This document shows positions 17,945 to 27,152 of a stretch of 64,000 bases of DNA, in pieces. Position numbers and translations under genes: made by a program. The stretch is from Luteimonas aestuarii (GTDB taxonomy: Bacteria > Pseudomonadota > Gammaproteobacteria > Xanthomonadales > Xanthomonadaceae): NCBI RefSeq assembly GCF_004357985.1, contig NZ_SMTF01000005.1, forward strand, positions 1 to 64,000. The letters run 5' to 3'. The notes under the pieces are model-generated. The model searched no databases. It saw only the letters and a list, made by a program, of their open reading frames with translations, and was not told where the DNA came from. Within the stretch, counting starts at the first letter, position 1. Each line of letters starts with the position of its first letter.

Positions 17945-18934
17945 TCAGGGCGCTGGCTGGCGTTCGATACGCTGCTCGATCGCGCCGAAGATGCTGGCGC
18001 CCTCACGGTCCAGCATCTCGATGCGCACGGTATCGCCGAACGACATGAAGGGCGTGCTGGGCTTGCCGTCGCGCAGCGCTTCCACGGTGCGCCGTTCGGC
18101 GAAGCAGGACGCGCCCTTCGACGTGTCCTCGTTGGCGATGGTGCCGGACCCGACGATGGTGCCGGCCGACAGCGGCCGCGTCCTGGCCGCATGCGCGACC
18201 AGTTGTGCGAAATCGAACTGCATGTCCACGCCCGCTTCTGGCGCGCCGAACCATTCGCCGTTGACGTGGGTCAGCAGCGGCAGGTGCAGCTTGTTGTCGC
18301 GCCACGCATCCCCCAGCTCGTCGGGCGTCACGAACACCGGGCTCAGGGCCGAGCGCGGCTTGGACTGCAGGAAGCCGAACCCCTTGGCCAGCTCGCCGGG
18401 GATGAGGTTGCGCAGCGAGACATCGTTGACCAGTCCAACCAGCTGGATGTGCGCGGCCGCCTGCTCCGGCGTGACCGCCATCGGCACGTCGTCGGTCACC
18501 ACCACGATCTCGGCTTCCAGGTCGATGCCGTAGTCCTCGCTGACCACCTTCACCGCATCGCGCGGGCCGTGGAAGCCGGCGCTGGTGGCCTGGTACATCA
18601 GCGGATCGGTGTAGAAGCTTTCCGGCACCTCGGCACCGCGCGCACGGCGCACGCGTTCGACGTGCGGCAGGTAGGCACTGCCATCGACGAACTCGTAGGC
18701 ACGCGGCAGCGGAGACGCCAGTGCGGCGAAGTCGACGTCGAACACGCCATCGGCGTCGCCCGCGTTGAGCGATGCATATAGTGCATTCAGGCGCGGCGCG
18801 GCGTTGTCCCAGTCCTCCAGCGCACGCTGCAGGGTGGGCGCGATGCCTGTGGCGCGCACGGCGCGGGCCAGGTCGCGGGAGACGACGATCAGCGTGCCGT
18901 CGCGGCCGCCTTCCTTCAGGGATCCGAGTTTCAT
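17945..18934 (-). CDS. fah: Fumarylacetoacetate hydrolase family protein
   Basis: A 329-residue enzyme expected to hydrolyse fumarylacetoacetate to fumarate and acetoacetate, the last step of tyrosine catabolism. The FAH fold is seen in YGIDLEAEIVVVTDDVP (metal ligands), LVNDVSLRNLIPGELAKGFGFLQSKP and GTIVGSGTIANED. The maiA gene behind it and the operator upstream support this substrate over other FAH-family reactions. A palindrome at 18959-18972 matches the one in the hppD promoter. Confidence 0.85.
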   Translation of the reverse strand: MKLGSLKEGGRDGTLIVVSRDLARAVRATGIAPTLQRALEDWDNAAPRLNALYASLNAGDADGVFDVDFAALASPLPRAYEFVDGSAYLPHVERVRRARGAEVPESFYTDPLMYQATSAGFHGPRDAVKVVSEDYGIDLEAEIVVVTDDVPMAVTPEQAAAHIQLVGLVNDVSLRNLIPGELAKGFGFLQSKPRSALSPVFVTPDELGDAWRDNKLHLPLLTHVNGEWFGAPEAGVDMQFDFAQLVAHAARTRPLSAGTIVGSGTIANEDTSKGASCFAERRTVEALRDGKPSTPFMSFGDTVRIEMLDREGASIFGAIEQRIERQPAP

Positions 18935-18958
18935 GGCCGCTCCGGGCTGTGTCCTATT

Positions 18959-18972
18959 GTTTCAATTGTAAC
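18959..18972 (-). promoter_or_regulatory. Candidate MarR-type operator upstream of fah-maiA
   Basis: The 14-mer GTTACAATTGAAAC (minus strand) is an imperfect palindrome of the form GTTnCAnnTGnAAC, 25 bases before the fah start. The same form occurs as GTTGCACGTGTAAC in the hppD/MarR intergenic region at 62778-62791. Shared control is inferred from this match. Confidence 0.5.
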
Positions 18973-19013
18973 GACTCATCGCGCACGACGCCGTCTCTGG
19001 AGCGACTGCAGCC

Positions 19014-19754
19014 TCAATCATCGCCTTGGAATCCACCCGCACGGAAGGTCAGCACCAGGGTGTCGCGATGCCCTGGCGCGTCGCCGGCGGGCTGGATGGG
19101 CGTGGATTCGTGGATCACGCGCTGGTCGTCCAGGAAGAGCATCGACCACGGCTCCAACAGCGTGAAACGCTGGCCACGCGGACCATCGGCGTCAAAGACG
19201 CGTGTCTCGCCGCCTTTGATGTCCACGCGGGCCACGAGGATGACGGCCACGAAGTCGACGCCATCACGGTGCGCCCCCTCGGGCGTGGGGCGGCCGATGC
19301 CGTCGGCCGTATCGATCCGGAACTGGTGCGCTTCGACGTACCAGGGTTGCTCGCCCTTGAGCGCCGAGCACCAACCCGCCAGCGCAGTGATGAGAGCGGT
19401 CCAGGCAGGCTTGGCGAGGATTTCTGGCACCACCGGCTGGAACCAGCGCGCCATGCCGCCGTGCAGCGCGTTGTAGTCGAGCGACTGCCAGTGCGCGCGA
19501 TGCGGCTGCAGCGCGATGCGACCGCCCTCGGCAATGAAGCAAGCGTGCCGTCGGCTGCGGTAGCGCCCGCCGTCCTTGAGGTATTCGTCCGCCGGCAGAT
19601 CGTCCCAGCCGGGCATGAGCGCCTGGAGGTCGCCTTCCGATACACCCGCAACGGCAGCCACGGACTCGGGCGTCAGCGTCGCCGAGCCGTTGACGCGGAT
19701 GTCGTCCAGCACCCGCGCCGGATCGGAATAGGTAGGCGTGAATGGTTGTGTCAT
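19014..19754 (-). CDS. 2-oxoglutarate/Fe(II) dioxygenase family protein
   Basis: A 246-residue protein of the 2OG-Fe dioxygenase family PF10014, related to free amino-acid hydroxylases and BsmA-like proteins. The iron ligands are seen as EGAHRDGVDF (HxD) and a distal His in FLDDQRVIHEST, with the following HRDTLVLTFR supplying the Arg region. It lies alone on the minus strand behind the tRNA-Gln gene and its terminator. The substrate is unknown; an amino acid is the family-based guess. Confidence 0.75.
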   Translation of the reverse strand: MTQPFTPTYSDPARVLDDIRVNGSATLTPESVAAVAGVSEGDLQALMPGWDDLPADEYLKDGGRYRSRRHACFIAEGGRIALQPHRAHWQSLDYNALHGGMARWFQPVVPEILAKPAWTALITALAGWCSALKGEQPWYVEAHQFRIDTADGIGRPTPEGAHRDGVDFVAVILVARVDIKGGETRVFDADGPRGQRFTLLEPWSMLFLDDQRVIHESTPIQPAGDAPGHRDTLVLTFRAGGFQGDD

Positions 19755-19770
19755 CGGCGGATTCTACGCC

Positions 19771-19806
19771 GGCTGAAACGCGCAAGACCCGCCGAAGCGG
19801 GCCTTG
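19771..19806 (-). terminator. Probable terminator after rplM-rpsI-tRNA-Gln
   Basis: On the minus strand CAAGGCCCGC, a TTCG tetraloop and GCGGGTCTTG form a 10-bp stem with one G-T pair, followed by CGCGTTTC. The T-run is weak, so efficiency is uncertain, but the position behind tRNA-Gln fits the end of that transcript. Confidence 0.6.
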
Positions 19807-19843
19807 CGGGTGCCGCGAACCCTTCGGGGAACGCGGCGGGGTA

Positions 19844-19918
19844 TGGCAGCCCCGGATGGATTCGAACCACCGAATGCCTGAGTCAGAGTCAGGTGCCTTA
19901 CCGCTTGGCGACGGGGCT
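19844..19918 (-). tRNA. tRNA-Gln (anticodon CTG)
   Basis: A 75-base tRNA with encoded CCA. The acceptor stem AGCCCCG/CGGGGCT pairs fully; the D arm reads GCCAAGCGGTAAGGC as in bacterial tRNA-Gln; the anticodon stem CCTGA/TCAGG encloses CTCTGAC with anticodon CTG; the T arm contains GGTTCGAATCC. It sits 48 bases downstream of rpsI on the same strand and may be co-transcribed with the ribosomal genes. Confidence 0.95.
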
Positions 19919-19966
19919 ATGCAGCGGATTGTAGCGCCACCGCAACGCGATGGCGCCAGTGACGCA

Positions 19967-20359
19967 TTAACGCTTCGAGAACTGGGTGGCGCGACGTGCC
20001 TTGTGCAGGCCGACCTTCTTGCGCTCGACTTCGCGCGCGTCACGGGTCACGAAGCCCGCCTTGCGCAGCTCGGTCTTCAGCGTCTCGTCGTACTCGACCA
20101 GCGCGCGGGCGATGCCCAGGCGGATCGCACCAGCCTGGCCGGTGGTGCCGCCGCCGGACGCGGTGACCATGATGTCGAAGGTCTCGACGTTCTTGGTCAG
20201 TTCGAGCGGCTGGCGCACGATCATGCGCGCGGTCTCACGGCCGAAGAACTCGTCCAGCGGACGGCCGTTGACGGTGATGTTGCCAGAGCCCTTGCGCAGG
20301 AACACGCGGGCGGTGGAGGACTTGCGACGGCCGGTGCCGTAATTCTGCGTGGTAGCCAT
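19967..20359 (-). CDS. rpsI: 30S ribosomal protein S9
   Basis: A 130-residue protein of normal length. It begins [20 protein letters not shown], contains [14 protein letters not shown] and ends in the S9 signature tail [10 protein letters not shown] that reaches the ribosomal P site. It starts two bases after the rplM stop, the standard rplM-rpsI arrangement. Confidence 0.98.
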   Translation of the reverse strand: MATTQNYGTGRRKSSTARVFLRKGSGNITVNGRPLDEFFGRETARMIVRQPLELTKNVETFDIMVTASGGGTTGQAGAIRLGIARALVEYDETLKTELRKAGFVTRDAREVERKKVGLHKARRATQFSKR

Positions 20360-20361
20360 CG

Positions 20362-20790
20362 TTAGATATCCAAAACCTGGGGCTGCTGGGCGGCGTGCGG
20401 GTGCTCGGCACCCTTGTAGACCTTGAGCTTCTTGTACATCGCGCGGCCGAGGGTGTTCTTCGGCAGCATGCCCTTGACGGCGATCTCGATGACCCGCTCC
20501 GGATGGCGCTCCAGCGCCTGCCCGAGGCTCTCGGTCTTGAGGTTGCCGATGTGGCCGGTGAAGCGGTGGTACAGCTTGTCCGTCAGCTTCTTGCCGGTGA
20601 CGGCGATCTTCTCGGCGTTGATCACGACGATGTAATCGCCGGTGTCGACGTGAGGGGTATAGACGGGCTTGTGCTTGCCGCGCAGGCGGCGGGCGAGCTC
20701 GGAGCTCAGACGGCCCAGCGTCTTGCCGGTGGCGTCGACGAGGTACCAGTCGCGCTGGACGGTCTCGTTCTTGGCGGTGAAGGTCTTCAT
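20362..20790 (-). CDS. rplM: 50S ribosomal protein L13
   Basis: A 142-residue protein matching bacterial L13 in length. It begins [20 protein letters not shown] and contains [20 protein letters not shown] and [20 protein letters not shown]. The start at 20790 is fixed by homology. A sigma70-type promoter is seen about 110 bases upstream, leaving an untranslated leader of roughly 100 bases that may serve autogenous control. Confidence 0.98.
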   Translation of the reverse strand: MKTFTAKNETVQRDWYLVDATGKTLGRLSSELARRLRGKHKPVYTPHVDTGDYIVVINAEKIAVTGKKLTDKLYHRFTGHIGNLKTESLGQALERHPERVIEIAVKGMLPKNTLGRAMYKKLKVYKGAEHPHAAQQPQVLDI

Positions 20791-20895
20791 GTGCGCTCTG
20801 GCTTCTCGGGGTGCATGGTCGGGCTGGTTCCCGCCCGCGGTGGTAAGGGGCTGGAACGGCGCCTCGCGTTGGGTACGGCGGGACAAAGAAGCGGG

Positions 20896-20924
20896 ATTGT
20901 AAGCTGGCCCCGGTACCATCGCAA
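20896..20924 (-). promoter_or_regulatory. Sigma70-like promoter of rplM-rpsI
   Basis: On the minus strand TTGCGA, a 17-base spacer and TACAAT lie upstream of rplM. Both boxes are close to consensus and the spacing is ideal. Confidence 0.65.
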
Positions 20925-21008
20925 GCCCGCCCCACCGCGGACGCCAGGGCCGGGCTGGCATCGCGACGCCTCCGGACGCAACATAGGCTTCCCCTTCCGG
21001 AGGCGACC

Positions 21009-21653
21009 ATGCCCGCCAGCCGCGTCCAGACCCCCGTCGACCAGCTCATGATCGAGGCCCAGCGCGCGCTGGAGACCGTGTTCGGCACGCCAGCCGCCAC
21101 CCGGCCCAATCCGGCCGCGGACACCCCGGACATCGAGCTCGATCCCGTCGAACGCCGCCATGCGGCCGGCCTGATGCGGATCAACCATGTGGGCGAAGTC
21201 TGCGCCCAGGGCCTGTACTTCGGCCAAGCCGCGGTCGCACGCGAACCGGGGACGAAGGCCCACCTGCTGGAAGCCGCGCAGGAAGAAACCGACCACCTTG
21301 CCTGGTGCGCCGACCGCCTGCACGAGCTGGACAGCCGCCCCAGCCTGTTCAACCCCCTGTGGTACGGCGGCAGCTACGCGCTGGGCGTCCTGGCCGGGCT
21401 GCGCGGCGACGGCTGGAACCTGGGTTTCGTGGTGGAGACAGAGCGCCAGGTCGAGGCCCACCTGGACGAACACCTGCAGACGCTGCCCGAAGCCGACCAG
21501 CGCAGCCGCGAGATCCTGCGCACGATGAAGGAAGACGAGGCCCGCCACGCCGACAACGCGGAACTGGCTGGCGCACGCATCCTGCCCCAGCCCATCCCGA
21601 CGCTGATGGCGGCCGCGTCGAAGGTCATGAAGGCAGTGGCGTACCGGTTGTAG
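21009..21653 (+). CDS. coq7: 2-polyprenyl-3-methyl-6-methoxy-1,4-benzoquinone monooxygenase (Coq7)
   Basis: A 214-residue di-iron carboxylate hydroxylase of ubiquinone biosynthesis (C6 hydroxylation). The iron-binding motifs are visible as [25 protein letters not shown] and [10 protein letters not shown], and the chain matches Coq7/UbiF-type proteins in length. It is divergent from rplM, as in other Xanthomonadaceae. No promoter was clear in front of it. Confidence 0.93.
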   Translation: MPASRVQTPVDQLMIEAQRALETVFGTPAATRPNPAADTPDIELDPVERRHAAGLMRINHVGEVCAQGLYFGQAAVAREPGTKAHLLEAAQEETDHLAWCADRLHELDSRPSLFNPLWYGGSYALGVLAGLRGDGWNLGFVVETERQVEAHLDEHLQTLPEADQRSREILRTMKEDEARHADNAELAGARILPQPIPTLMAAASKVMKAVAYRL

Positions 21654-21796
21654 GGCGCTGCCCTGCACACGGGGGATTCGGAATTCGGGATGGAGGGTTG
21701 GAGACAGCGCAGCCGTCGGCCACTCCAGATCCCACCCCCTCTCCCGAATCCCGCAACAGGCCCGGGCTGGAGCGGCCCCGGATCATTCGGAAAGAT

Positions 21797-21848
21797 ATTC
21801 ACAGTCTAGTGAGTGAGTATTGACACCAGCGGATTTCCCGCGCAGTAT
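21797..21848 (+). promoter_or_regulatory. Promoter region of the TonB-receptor operon, with possible operator
   Basis: A perfect -35 TTGACA (21820-21825) is followed after 17 bases by a weak -10, CAGTAT (21843-21848), about 48 bases before the receptor ATG. Directly upstream, ATTCAC-AGTCTA-GTGAGT (21797-21814) is an imperfect palindrome that could bind the TetR regulator encoded in the cluster. The operator is speculative. Confidence 0.4.
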
Positions 21849-21895
21849 CCGGCGCACGCGTCTTACTGAACCAGCATCCTGTGGGAGGGATCTGT

Positions 21896-24190
21896 ATGGG
21901 AAGTCGTTTGATCGCGACCGCGTCCGTGGCCGCATTGCTCGCTGTACCTGTCTCCGCCCTGGCCCAGGCCACCACCGAAGCGCTGGAGGCCGAAACCGGC
22001 CAGGCGCAAGCGCAGGCGCCCGCCGATGCAAGGGAACTCGACCGGGTCATCGTCACCGCCACGCGCCGTAGCCAGCCGCTGAAGGACGTACCGCTCAGCG
22101 TCACCGTCCTGTCGCAGGAAGAACTCGACGCGAAAGGCATCGTCGGCTACGAGGGCCTGGCCCACACGACGCCGGGCGTGGTGCTGAACCGCCCCACCGC
22201 CAACTTCAACAACTTCACCGCGCGCGGCATCGCCACCAACGGCTACAACGCCAACCTGCAGAGCACGGTGGCGATCTACATCGACGAACTGCCGATCTCC
22301 TCCAACGGCAACTCCACCATCCTCGACCCCAGCCTGTACGACGTGGAGCGGGTGGAATTCCTGCGCGGCCCGCAGGGCACGCTGTTCGGTTCCGGGTCGC
22401 TGGCCGGCGCGCTGCGCATCCTCACCCGCGCACCCGACCCGAACGTGTTCGAGGCCTCGTTCCTCGGCGACCTCGGCATCCGGGGTTCGGGATCCCTGCG
22501 CCAGCGCTACAACGCGATGGTCAACGTGCCGCTGGCCGAAGACACGCTGGCGCTGCGGGTGGTCGCCTTCAAGCGGCACGAGGAAGGTTACGTCGACAAC
22601 ATCGGCACCGGCGTCGACAACGCCAACACCATCGACACCTGGGGCGGGCGCGCGACCTTGCTGTGGGAGCCCAACGACCGCCTGTCGGTCCAGCTGCGCG
22701 CCTCCCAGGAAGACAGCAACCCGCGCGATTCCGGGCTGACCAACCCCGACCTGGGCGAGGATGTCCGCTACTCCGACCGGCCCGACCGCTTCGCCGGCAA
22801 GATGACGAACTACAACGCGACCATCGGCTACCAGTTCGACGGCGCCAGGCTGACCAGCTCCTCGACCTGGTCGGACTACCGGGCCCATTTCGACGTGGAC
22901 CTCGCCGCGACCTTCGGCCACCTCATCCCGTTCGGCCTCGAGGTGCCGTACCAGGACGACCGCTTCGTGCAGGAAGTGCGGCTGGTGTCCGACAGCGGCG
23001 GGCGCGTGGACTGGGTGCTCGGCGGCTTCTACTTCGAACAACAGCGCAACGCCGACTATTACTACCGGTCGTCGCAGGCATTCCTCGACGCGCGCGGCAT
23101 GAACAACCTGCCCGTCAACCCCTACTACCTCCGCTTCCGCAACACCATCGACCAGCGCGAGCGCGCCCTGTTCGGCGAACTCACCTTCCGCTTCAACGAC
23201 GACCTGTGGGCGACCGGCGGCCTGCGCTACGGCAGCACCCAGGCCCAGGCCACCCAGCAGGCCGGCGGCTACAACAGCAACTACCTGGTGGCCGCGCTGA
23301 CCGGCGCCACCGGGCCGCTGACCATCATCCCGATCGAGGAGATCGTCGGCCTGGAGGCGAAGGAAACCGGTCCGTCCTACCGGCTGAGCCTGTCCTGGCG
23401 GCCCACGCCGGCGATCACCACCTACGCCGCCGTGGCCACCGGCTTCCGCGCACCGATCGTCAACGCGCGCGCCGGTGCGCCCAGCCTGGTCAACGCCGAG
23501 GACATCATCATCCCCTTCGGCGCCGACTCCGACGAACTGATCAACTACGAACTGGGCCTGAAAGGCCGCTGGCTGGACGGTCGCCTGGCCGCCAACCTCG
23601 CGCTGTACCACATCGACTGGAACGACATCCAGGTGCAGGCCAACCGCGTCTCGGACTCGGTGCAGTTCGCCACCAACATCGGCGGCGCCATCAGCCAAGG
23701 GCTCGAGTTCGAACTGATGGCAAGGCCCAGCGCCAGCTGGACGTTTTCGCTCAACGGCTCGTTCAACCGTACCGAGGTCGACAGCCTGACGCCCGAGGAA
23801 GCCGCGATCTCCGGCGCCGTGCTGGGCGCACGCCTGTCGGCGCCGCGCTTCCAGGGCTCGATGGTGGTCGACTACGGCTTCGACGCCTTCGGCGACGCGG
23901 CGGGCAACGCCTCGTTCTCGCTGGTCCACGTGGGCGGGTTCCCGGGCATGTTCCCGAACGTCCCCGGCCAGCCGGGGACGGTGAGCCCGATGTTCGACTA
24001 CACCGAGTCCTACACCATCGCGAACGCCAACCTGTCCTTCGCCTTCGACCGCTTCACGGTGGGGGCCTACGTCGAGAACATCTTCGACGATCGTTCCATC
24101 ACGTATGTCCATCCCGAGGCCTTCCTCGACGGAAGATATGCCCGCGTCCCGCCACGCACCTTCGGCGTGCGCTTCGGGTATTCGTTCTGA
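21896..24190 (+). CDS. TonB-dependent outer-membrane receptor
   Basis: A 764-residue receptor for active uptake across the outer membrane. It has a signal peptide (IATASVAALLAVPVSALAQA), a TonB-box-like region DRVIVTATRR, a plug with VYIDELPI-like AIYIDELPISS and VEFLRGPQGTLFGSGSLAGAL, and a beta-barrel ending in ...FGVRFGYSF with the terminal Phe. The start is ATG at 21896, with GGGAGGG a few bases upstream. It opens a plus-strand run of MFS, esterase and ligase genes, so its ligand is probably an ester-containing organic molecule rather than a siderophore (inference). Confidence 0.9.
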   Translation: MGSRLIATASVAALLAVPVSALAQATTEALEAETGQAQAQAPADARELDRVIVTATRRSQPLKDVPLSVTVLSQEELDAKGIVGYEGLAHTTPGVVLNRPTANFNNFTARGIATNGYNANLQSTVAIYIDELPISSNGNSTILDPSLYDVERVEFLRGPQGTLFGSGSLAGALRILTRAPDPNVFEASFLGDLGIRGSGSLRQRYNAMVNVPLAEDTLALRVVAFKRHEEGYVDNIGTGVDNANTIDTWGGRATLLWEPNDRLSVQLRASQEDSNPRDSGLTNPDLGEDVRYSDRPDRFAGKMTNYNATIGYQFDGARLTSSSTWSDYRAHFDVDLAATFGHLIPFGLEVPYQDDRFVQEVRLVSDSGGRVDWVLGGFYFEQQRNADYYYRSSQAFLDARGMNNLPVNPYYLRFRNTIDQRERALFGELTFRFNDDLWATGGLRYGSTQAQATQQAGGYNSNYLVAALTGATGPLTIIPIEEIVGLEAKETGPSYRLSLSWRPTPAITTYAAVATGFRAPIVNARAGAPSLVNAEDIIIPFGADSDELINYELGLKGRWLDGRLAANLALYHIDWNDIQVQANRVSDSVQFATNIGGAISQGLEFELMARPSASWTFSLNGSFNRTEVDSLTPEEAAISGAVLGARLSAPRFQGSMVVDYGFDAFGDAAGNASFSLVHVGGFPGMFPNVPGQPGTVSPMFDYTESYTIANANLSFAFDRFTVGAYVENIFDDRSITYVHPEAFLDGRYARVPPRTFGVRFGYSF

Positions 24191-25506
24191 TGGGCCTGCC
24201 GGGTCTCTCGCCCCCGCTCCCGGGTGCGCCGACGGCGCGACCGGGCGCAAGGGCCTGGATCGCGCTGGCGATCCTGTGCTTCGTCTACGTCCTCAACTTC
24301 CTCGACCGGCAACTGTTATCCATCCTGGCCAAGCCGATCCAGGACGAACTGGGCGTCACCGATGGCCAGCTCGGCCTGATCGGCGGCCTGTATTTCGCGC
24401 TGTTCTACTGCATCCTGGCCATCCCGGTCGGCTGGCTGGCCGACCGCACCAACCGGGTCAAGGTGCTGGCCTTCGCCTGCGGCCTGTGGAGCGCAGCCAC
24501 CGCGGCCTGCGGCATGGCCTCCAACTATCCGCAACTGGTGCTGGCGCGGATGGCGGTGGGCGTCGGCGAGGCCGGCGGCGTGCCGCCGTCGTACGCGATC
24601 ATTTCCGATTATTTCCCGCCGGGCATGCGCGGGACCGCACTCAGCCTGTTCAACCTGGGCCCTCCGATCGGCCAGGCCTTGGGCGTGGCCTTCGGTGCGT
24701 CGATCGCGGCGGCCTATTCGTGGCGGCTGGCCTTCGTGTGGATCGGCGCGGTGGGCGTGGTCACCGCCGTGGTGGTGTGGTTCGGCGTGCGCGAACCCAG
24801 GAAGGGCGGACTGGATGCCGCGCCGGTGCAGCCGGCGCCGGACGTTCCCGCACCGGGATTCTGGGTCACCTTCCGCGGCTTCTTCGCGAACCCGGTGCTG
24901 CGCGGCATGGCCCTGGCCTGCGGCGCGACCCAGTTCGTGACCTACGCGATCCTCAATTTCACCGTGCTGCTGCTGATGCGCGAGAAGGGCATGACGCTGG
25001 AAGAGGTGGCGATCTGGTATGCGCTGCTGGTTGGCCTGGGCATCGGCATCGGCATGTTCGTCTCCGGCCGCCTGATCGACCGCATGGCGCGGCGTTCGAA
25101 GACCGCCTACGCGTACCTGCCCGCCATCGGCCTGGCGCTGGCGATGCCGCTGTTCGCCGCGTTCGTGTGGGCCGGCAGCTGGCAGCTGGCCCTGGTGTTC
25201 CTGTTCCTGCCCACCGGGCTGAACTATTTCTACCTCTCTCCCGCGGTCACCCTGGTGCAGGAGGAGGTGCGCCCCGACCAGCGCGTGCTGTCGGGCGCAT
25301 TGTTGCTGCTGGTGATGAACCTGATCGGGCTCGGTTTCGGGCCGACCTACCTCGGCCTGGCCAGCGACTTCTTCCGCGCCTCGCACCCGGACAACTCGCT
25401 GCAGATGGCGTTCTACACCCTGCTTCCGTTCTACGCGCTGGCCATCGCCATGTTCCTGGGGCTGGCGCGCACCATCCGCCGCCAGGAATCGTCGGTGACC
25501 CCATGA
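24190..25506 (+). CDS. MFS transporter (Spinster-like)
   Basis: A 438-residue inner-membrane carrier with twelve predicted helices. FVYVLNFLDRQLLSIL in helix one, GWLADRTNRVKVLA after helix two and RMAVGVGEAGGVPPSYAII in helix four resemble the Spinster-like MFS group that often accompanies TonB receptors. Its ATG overlaps the receptor stop by one base. It would carry the substrate, or the product of the receptor's ligand, into the cytoplasm; specificity is unknown. Confidence 0.88.
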   Translation: MGLPGLSPPLPGAPTARPGARAWIALAILCFVYVLNFLDRQLLSILAKPIQDELGVTDGQLGLIGGLYFALFYCILAIPVGWLADRTNRVKVLAFACGLWSAATAACGMASNYPQLVLARMAVGVGEAGGVPPSYAIISDYFPPGMRGTALSLFNLGPPIGQALGVAFGASIAAAYSWRLAFVWIGAVGVVTAVVVWFGVREPRKGGLDAAPVQPAPDVPAPGFWVTFRGFFANPVLRGMALACGATQFVTYAILNFTVLLLMREKGMTLEEVAIWYALLVGLGIGIGMFVSGRLIDRMARRSKTAYAYLPAIGLALAMPLFAAFVWAGSWQLALVFLFLPTGLNYFYLSPAVTLVQEEVRPDQRVLSGALLLLVMNLIGLGFGPTYLGLASDFFRASHPDNSLQMAFYTLLPFYALAIAMFLGLARTIRRQESSVTP

Positions 25507-27152
25507 TCCGTTCCCTCATCCGCGCCTGCGCGGTGTCCGCTGCGCTGTACTGCAGCGCGACCGTCGCCACCACGCTCGATGCATCACCCGTCGTCGAGAC
25601 CCCGGTCGGCCCATTGCGGGGGCTGGCGGAGGATGGCATCTCGGTCTTCCGCGGCATTCCGTACGCACGGCCACCCGTCGGGCAGCTGCGCTGGCGTCCG
25701 CCGGTTCCGGCGTCGGCCTGGACCGGCGTGCGCGACGCCACGCGGTTCGGCCCGGCCTGCCACCAGCCGCCGTCGCGGCCCGGCAGCATCTATGCGCCGG
25801 CGCAGGACCCGCCGATGAGCGAGGACTGCCTGTCGCTCAACATCTGGGCGCCGGCCGGGGCGCGGGACGCACCGGTGTTCGTGTGGATCCATGGCGGCGC
25901 GCTCTCGGGCGGCACCAGCAGCGACCCGATGTACGACGGCGCTGCGCTGGCGGCGCGCGGCCTGGTGGTGGTCTCGATCAACTACCGCATGGGTGTGCTG
26001 GGCTACCTGGCGCATCCGGATCTCAGCGCCGAGTCGGCCGATGGCGTGTCCGGCAACTACGGCCTGCTCGACCAGATCGAAGCGCTGCGCTGGGTACAGC
26101 GCAACATCGCCGCGTTCGGCGGCAATCCGGGCAACGTGACCATCGCCGGGGAATCGGCCGGCGCGCTCAGCGTGATGTACCTGATGGCCGCTCCCGCCGC
26201 GCGCGACCTGTTCCACAAGGCGGTGGCGCAGAGCGCCTACATGATGTCCATGCCCGCGCTGCGCGAGACGGCGCACGGCATGCCCGCGGCCGAGGAGACG
26301 GGCCTGGCCTTGAGCCGGACGCTCGGGATCCGGGGGCTGGCGCGGCTGCGCGCGGCCGACGCGCAGAGCCTCACCGTCCAGGCCGCCACGGCCGGCTTCA
26401 TGCCGCTTGGCAATGTCGATGGCAAGACCCTGCCGGCGCAACTGGTGGAGGTCTTCGACCGCCGCCAGCAGGCCCCGGTGCCGATCCTGGCCGGGTTCAA
26501 CGAAGGCGAAATCCGTTCGCTGCGCTTCCTGCTGCCGCCGCAACCGGCGGACGCGGCCGCCTACGACACCGCGATCCGCGCGGCCTACGCCGATCTTGCC
26601 GACGCGATGCTGCAGCGCTACCCGTCCACCGACCTGGACGCGGCGATGCTGGCCACCACCCGCGACGCGCTGTACGGCTGGACCGCCGAGCGCCTGGTGC
26701 GCAGCCAGACCGTGCTCGGGCAGGCGTCGTACCTCTACTTCTGGGACCACGCCTACCCCGCCGCCACCGAAGCCGGCCTGCACGCCTTCCATGCCGGAGA
26801 GATCCCGTATGCGCTGGGCACGCTGCACGGCACCCCGCCGGGCTGGCCGAAGAGTCCGGACACCGACGCCGAGCGCGCGCTCGCCGATGCGCTGCAGGGC
26901 TACTGGTCCTCGTTCGCCGCCGACGGCCGGCCCACCGCAGCCGGTCGACCGGACTGGCCGGCCTATGGCGACGCGCGCGCCTTCATGGCGTTCGCCGGCA
27001 CGCCCCTCCCCGGCACGCACCTGCTGCCGGGCATGTTCGAACTGCTCGAGACCGTGGTGTGCCGGCGCCGTGCGCAGGGCGACCAGCCCTGGCACTGGAA
27101 CGTCGGCATCGCGTCGCCGCCCCTGCCGCCGGAGACGGATGGATGCCGCTGA
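25503..27152 (+). CDS. Type-B carboxylesterase, exported
   Basis: A 549-residue alpha/beta hydrolase of the carboxylesterase/cholinesterase family. A signal peptide is likely (ACAVSAALYCSATVATTLDA), suggesting periplasmic action. FRGIPYARPPVGQLR, SEDCLSLNIW (106-115), the oxyanion HGG (130-132), the nucleophile GESAG (Ser218) and a late His in HAGEIPYALG complete the family pattern. The start overlaps the MFS stop by four bases. It probably splits an imported ester into alcohol and acid, the latter activated by the next gene product. Confidence 0.9.
   Translation: MIRSLIRACAVSAALYCSATVATTLDASPVVETPVGPLRGLAEDGISVFRGIPYARPPVGQLRWRPPVPASAWTGVRDATRFGPACHQPPSRPGSIYAPAQDPPMSEDCLSLNIWAPAGARDAPVFVWIHGGALSGGTSSDPMYDGAALAARGLVVVSINYRMGVLGYLAHPDLSAESADGVSGNYGLLDQIEALRWVQRNIAAFGGNPGNVTIAGESAGALSVMYLMAAPAARDLFHKAVAQSAYMMSMPALRETAHGMPAAEETGLALSRTLGIRGLARLRAADAQSLTVQAATAGFMPLGNVDGKTLPAQLVEVFDRRQQAPVPILAGFNEGEIRSLRFLLPPQPADAAAYDTAIRAAYADLADAMLQRYPSTDLDAAMLATTRDALYGWTAERLVRSQTVLGQASYLYFWDHAYPAATEAGLHAFHAGEIPYALGTLHGTPPGWPKSPDTDAERALADALQGYWSSFAADGRPTAAGRPDWPAYGDARAFMAFAGTPLPGTHLLPGMFELLETVVCRRRAQGDQPWHWNVGIASPPLPPETDGCR

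Noticed and set aside
19844-19918. tRNA-Gln as integration site of a genomic island
   Set aside because: No integrase gene and no duplicated tRNA 3' end are present nearby; flanking genes are backbone genes.
21863-24250. 795-codon minus-strand frame opposite the TonB receptor
   Set aside because: Shadow of the receptor gene; no motif, no ribosome site.
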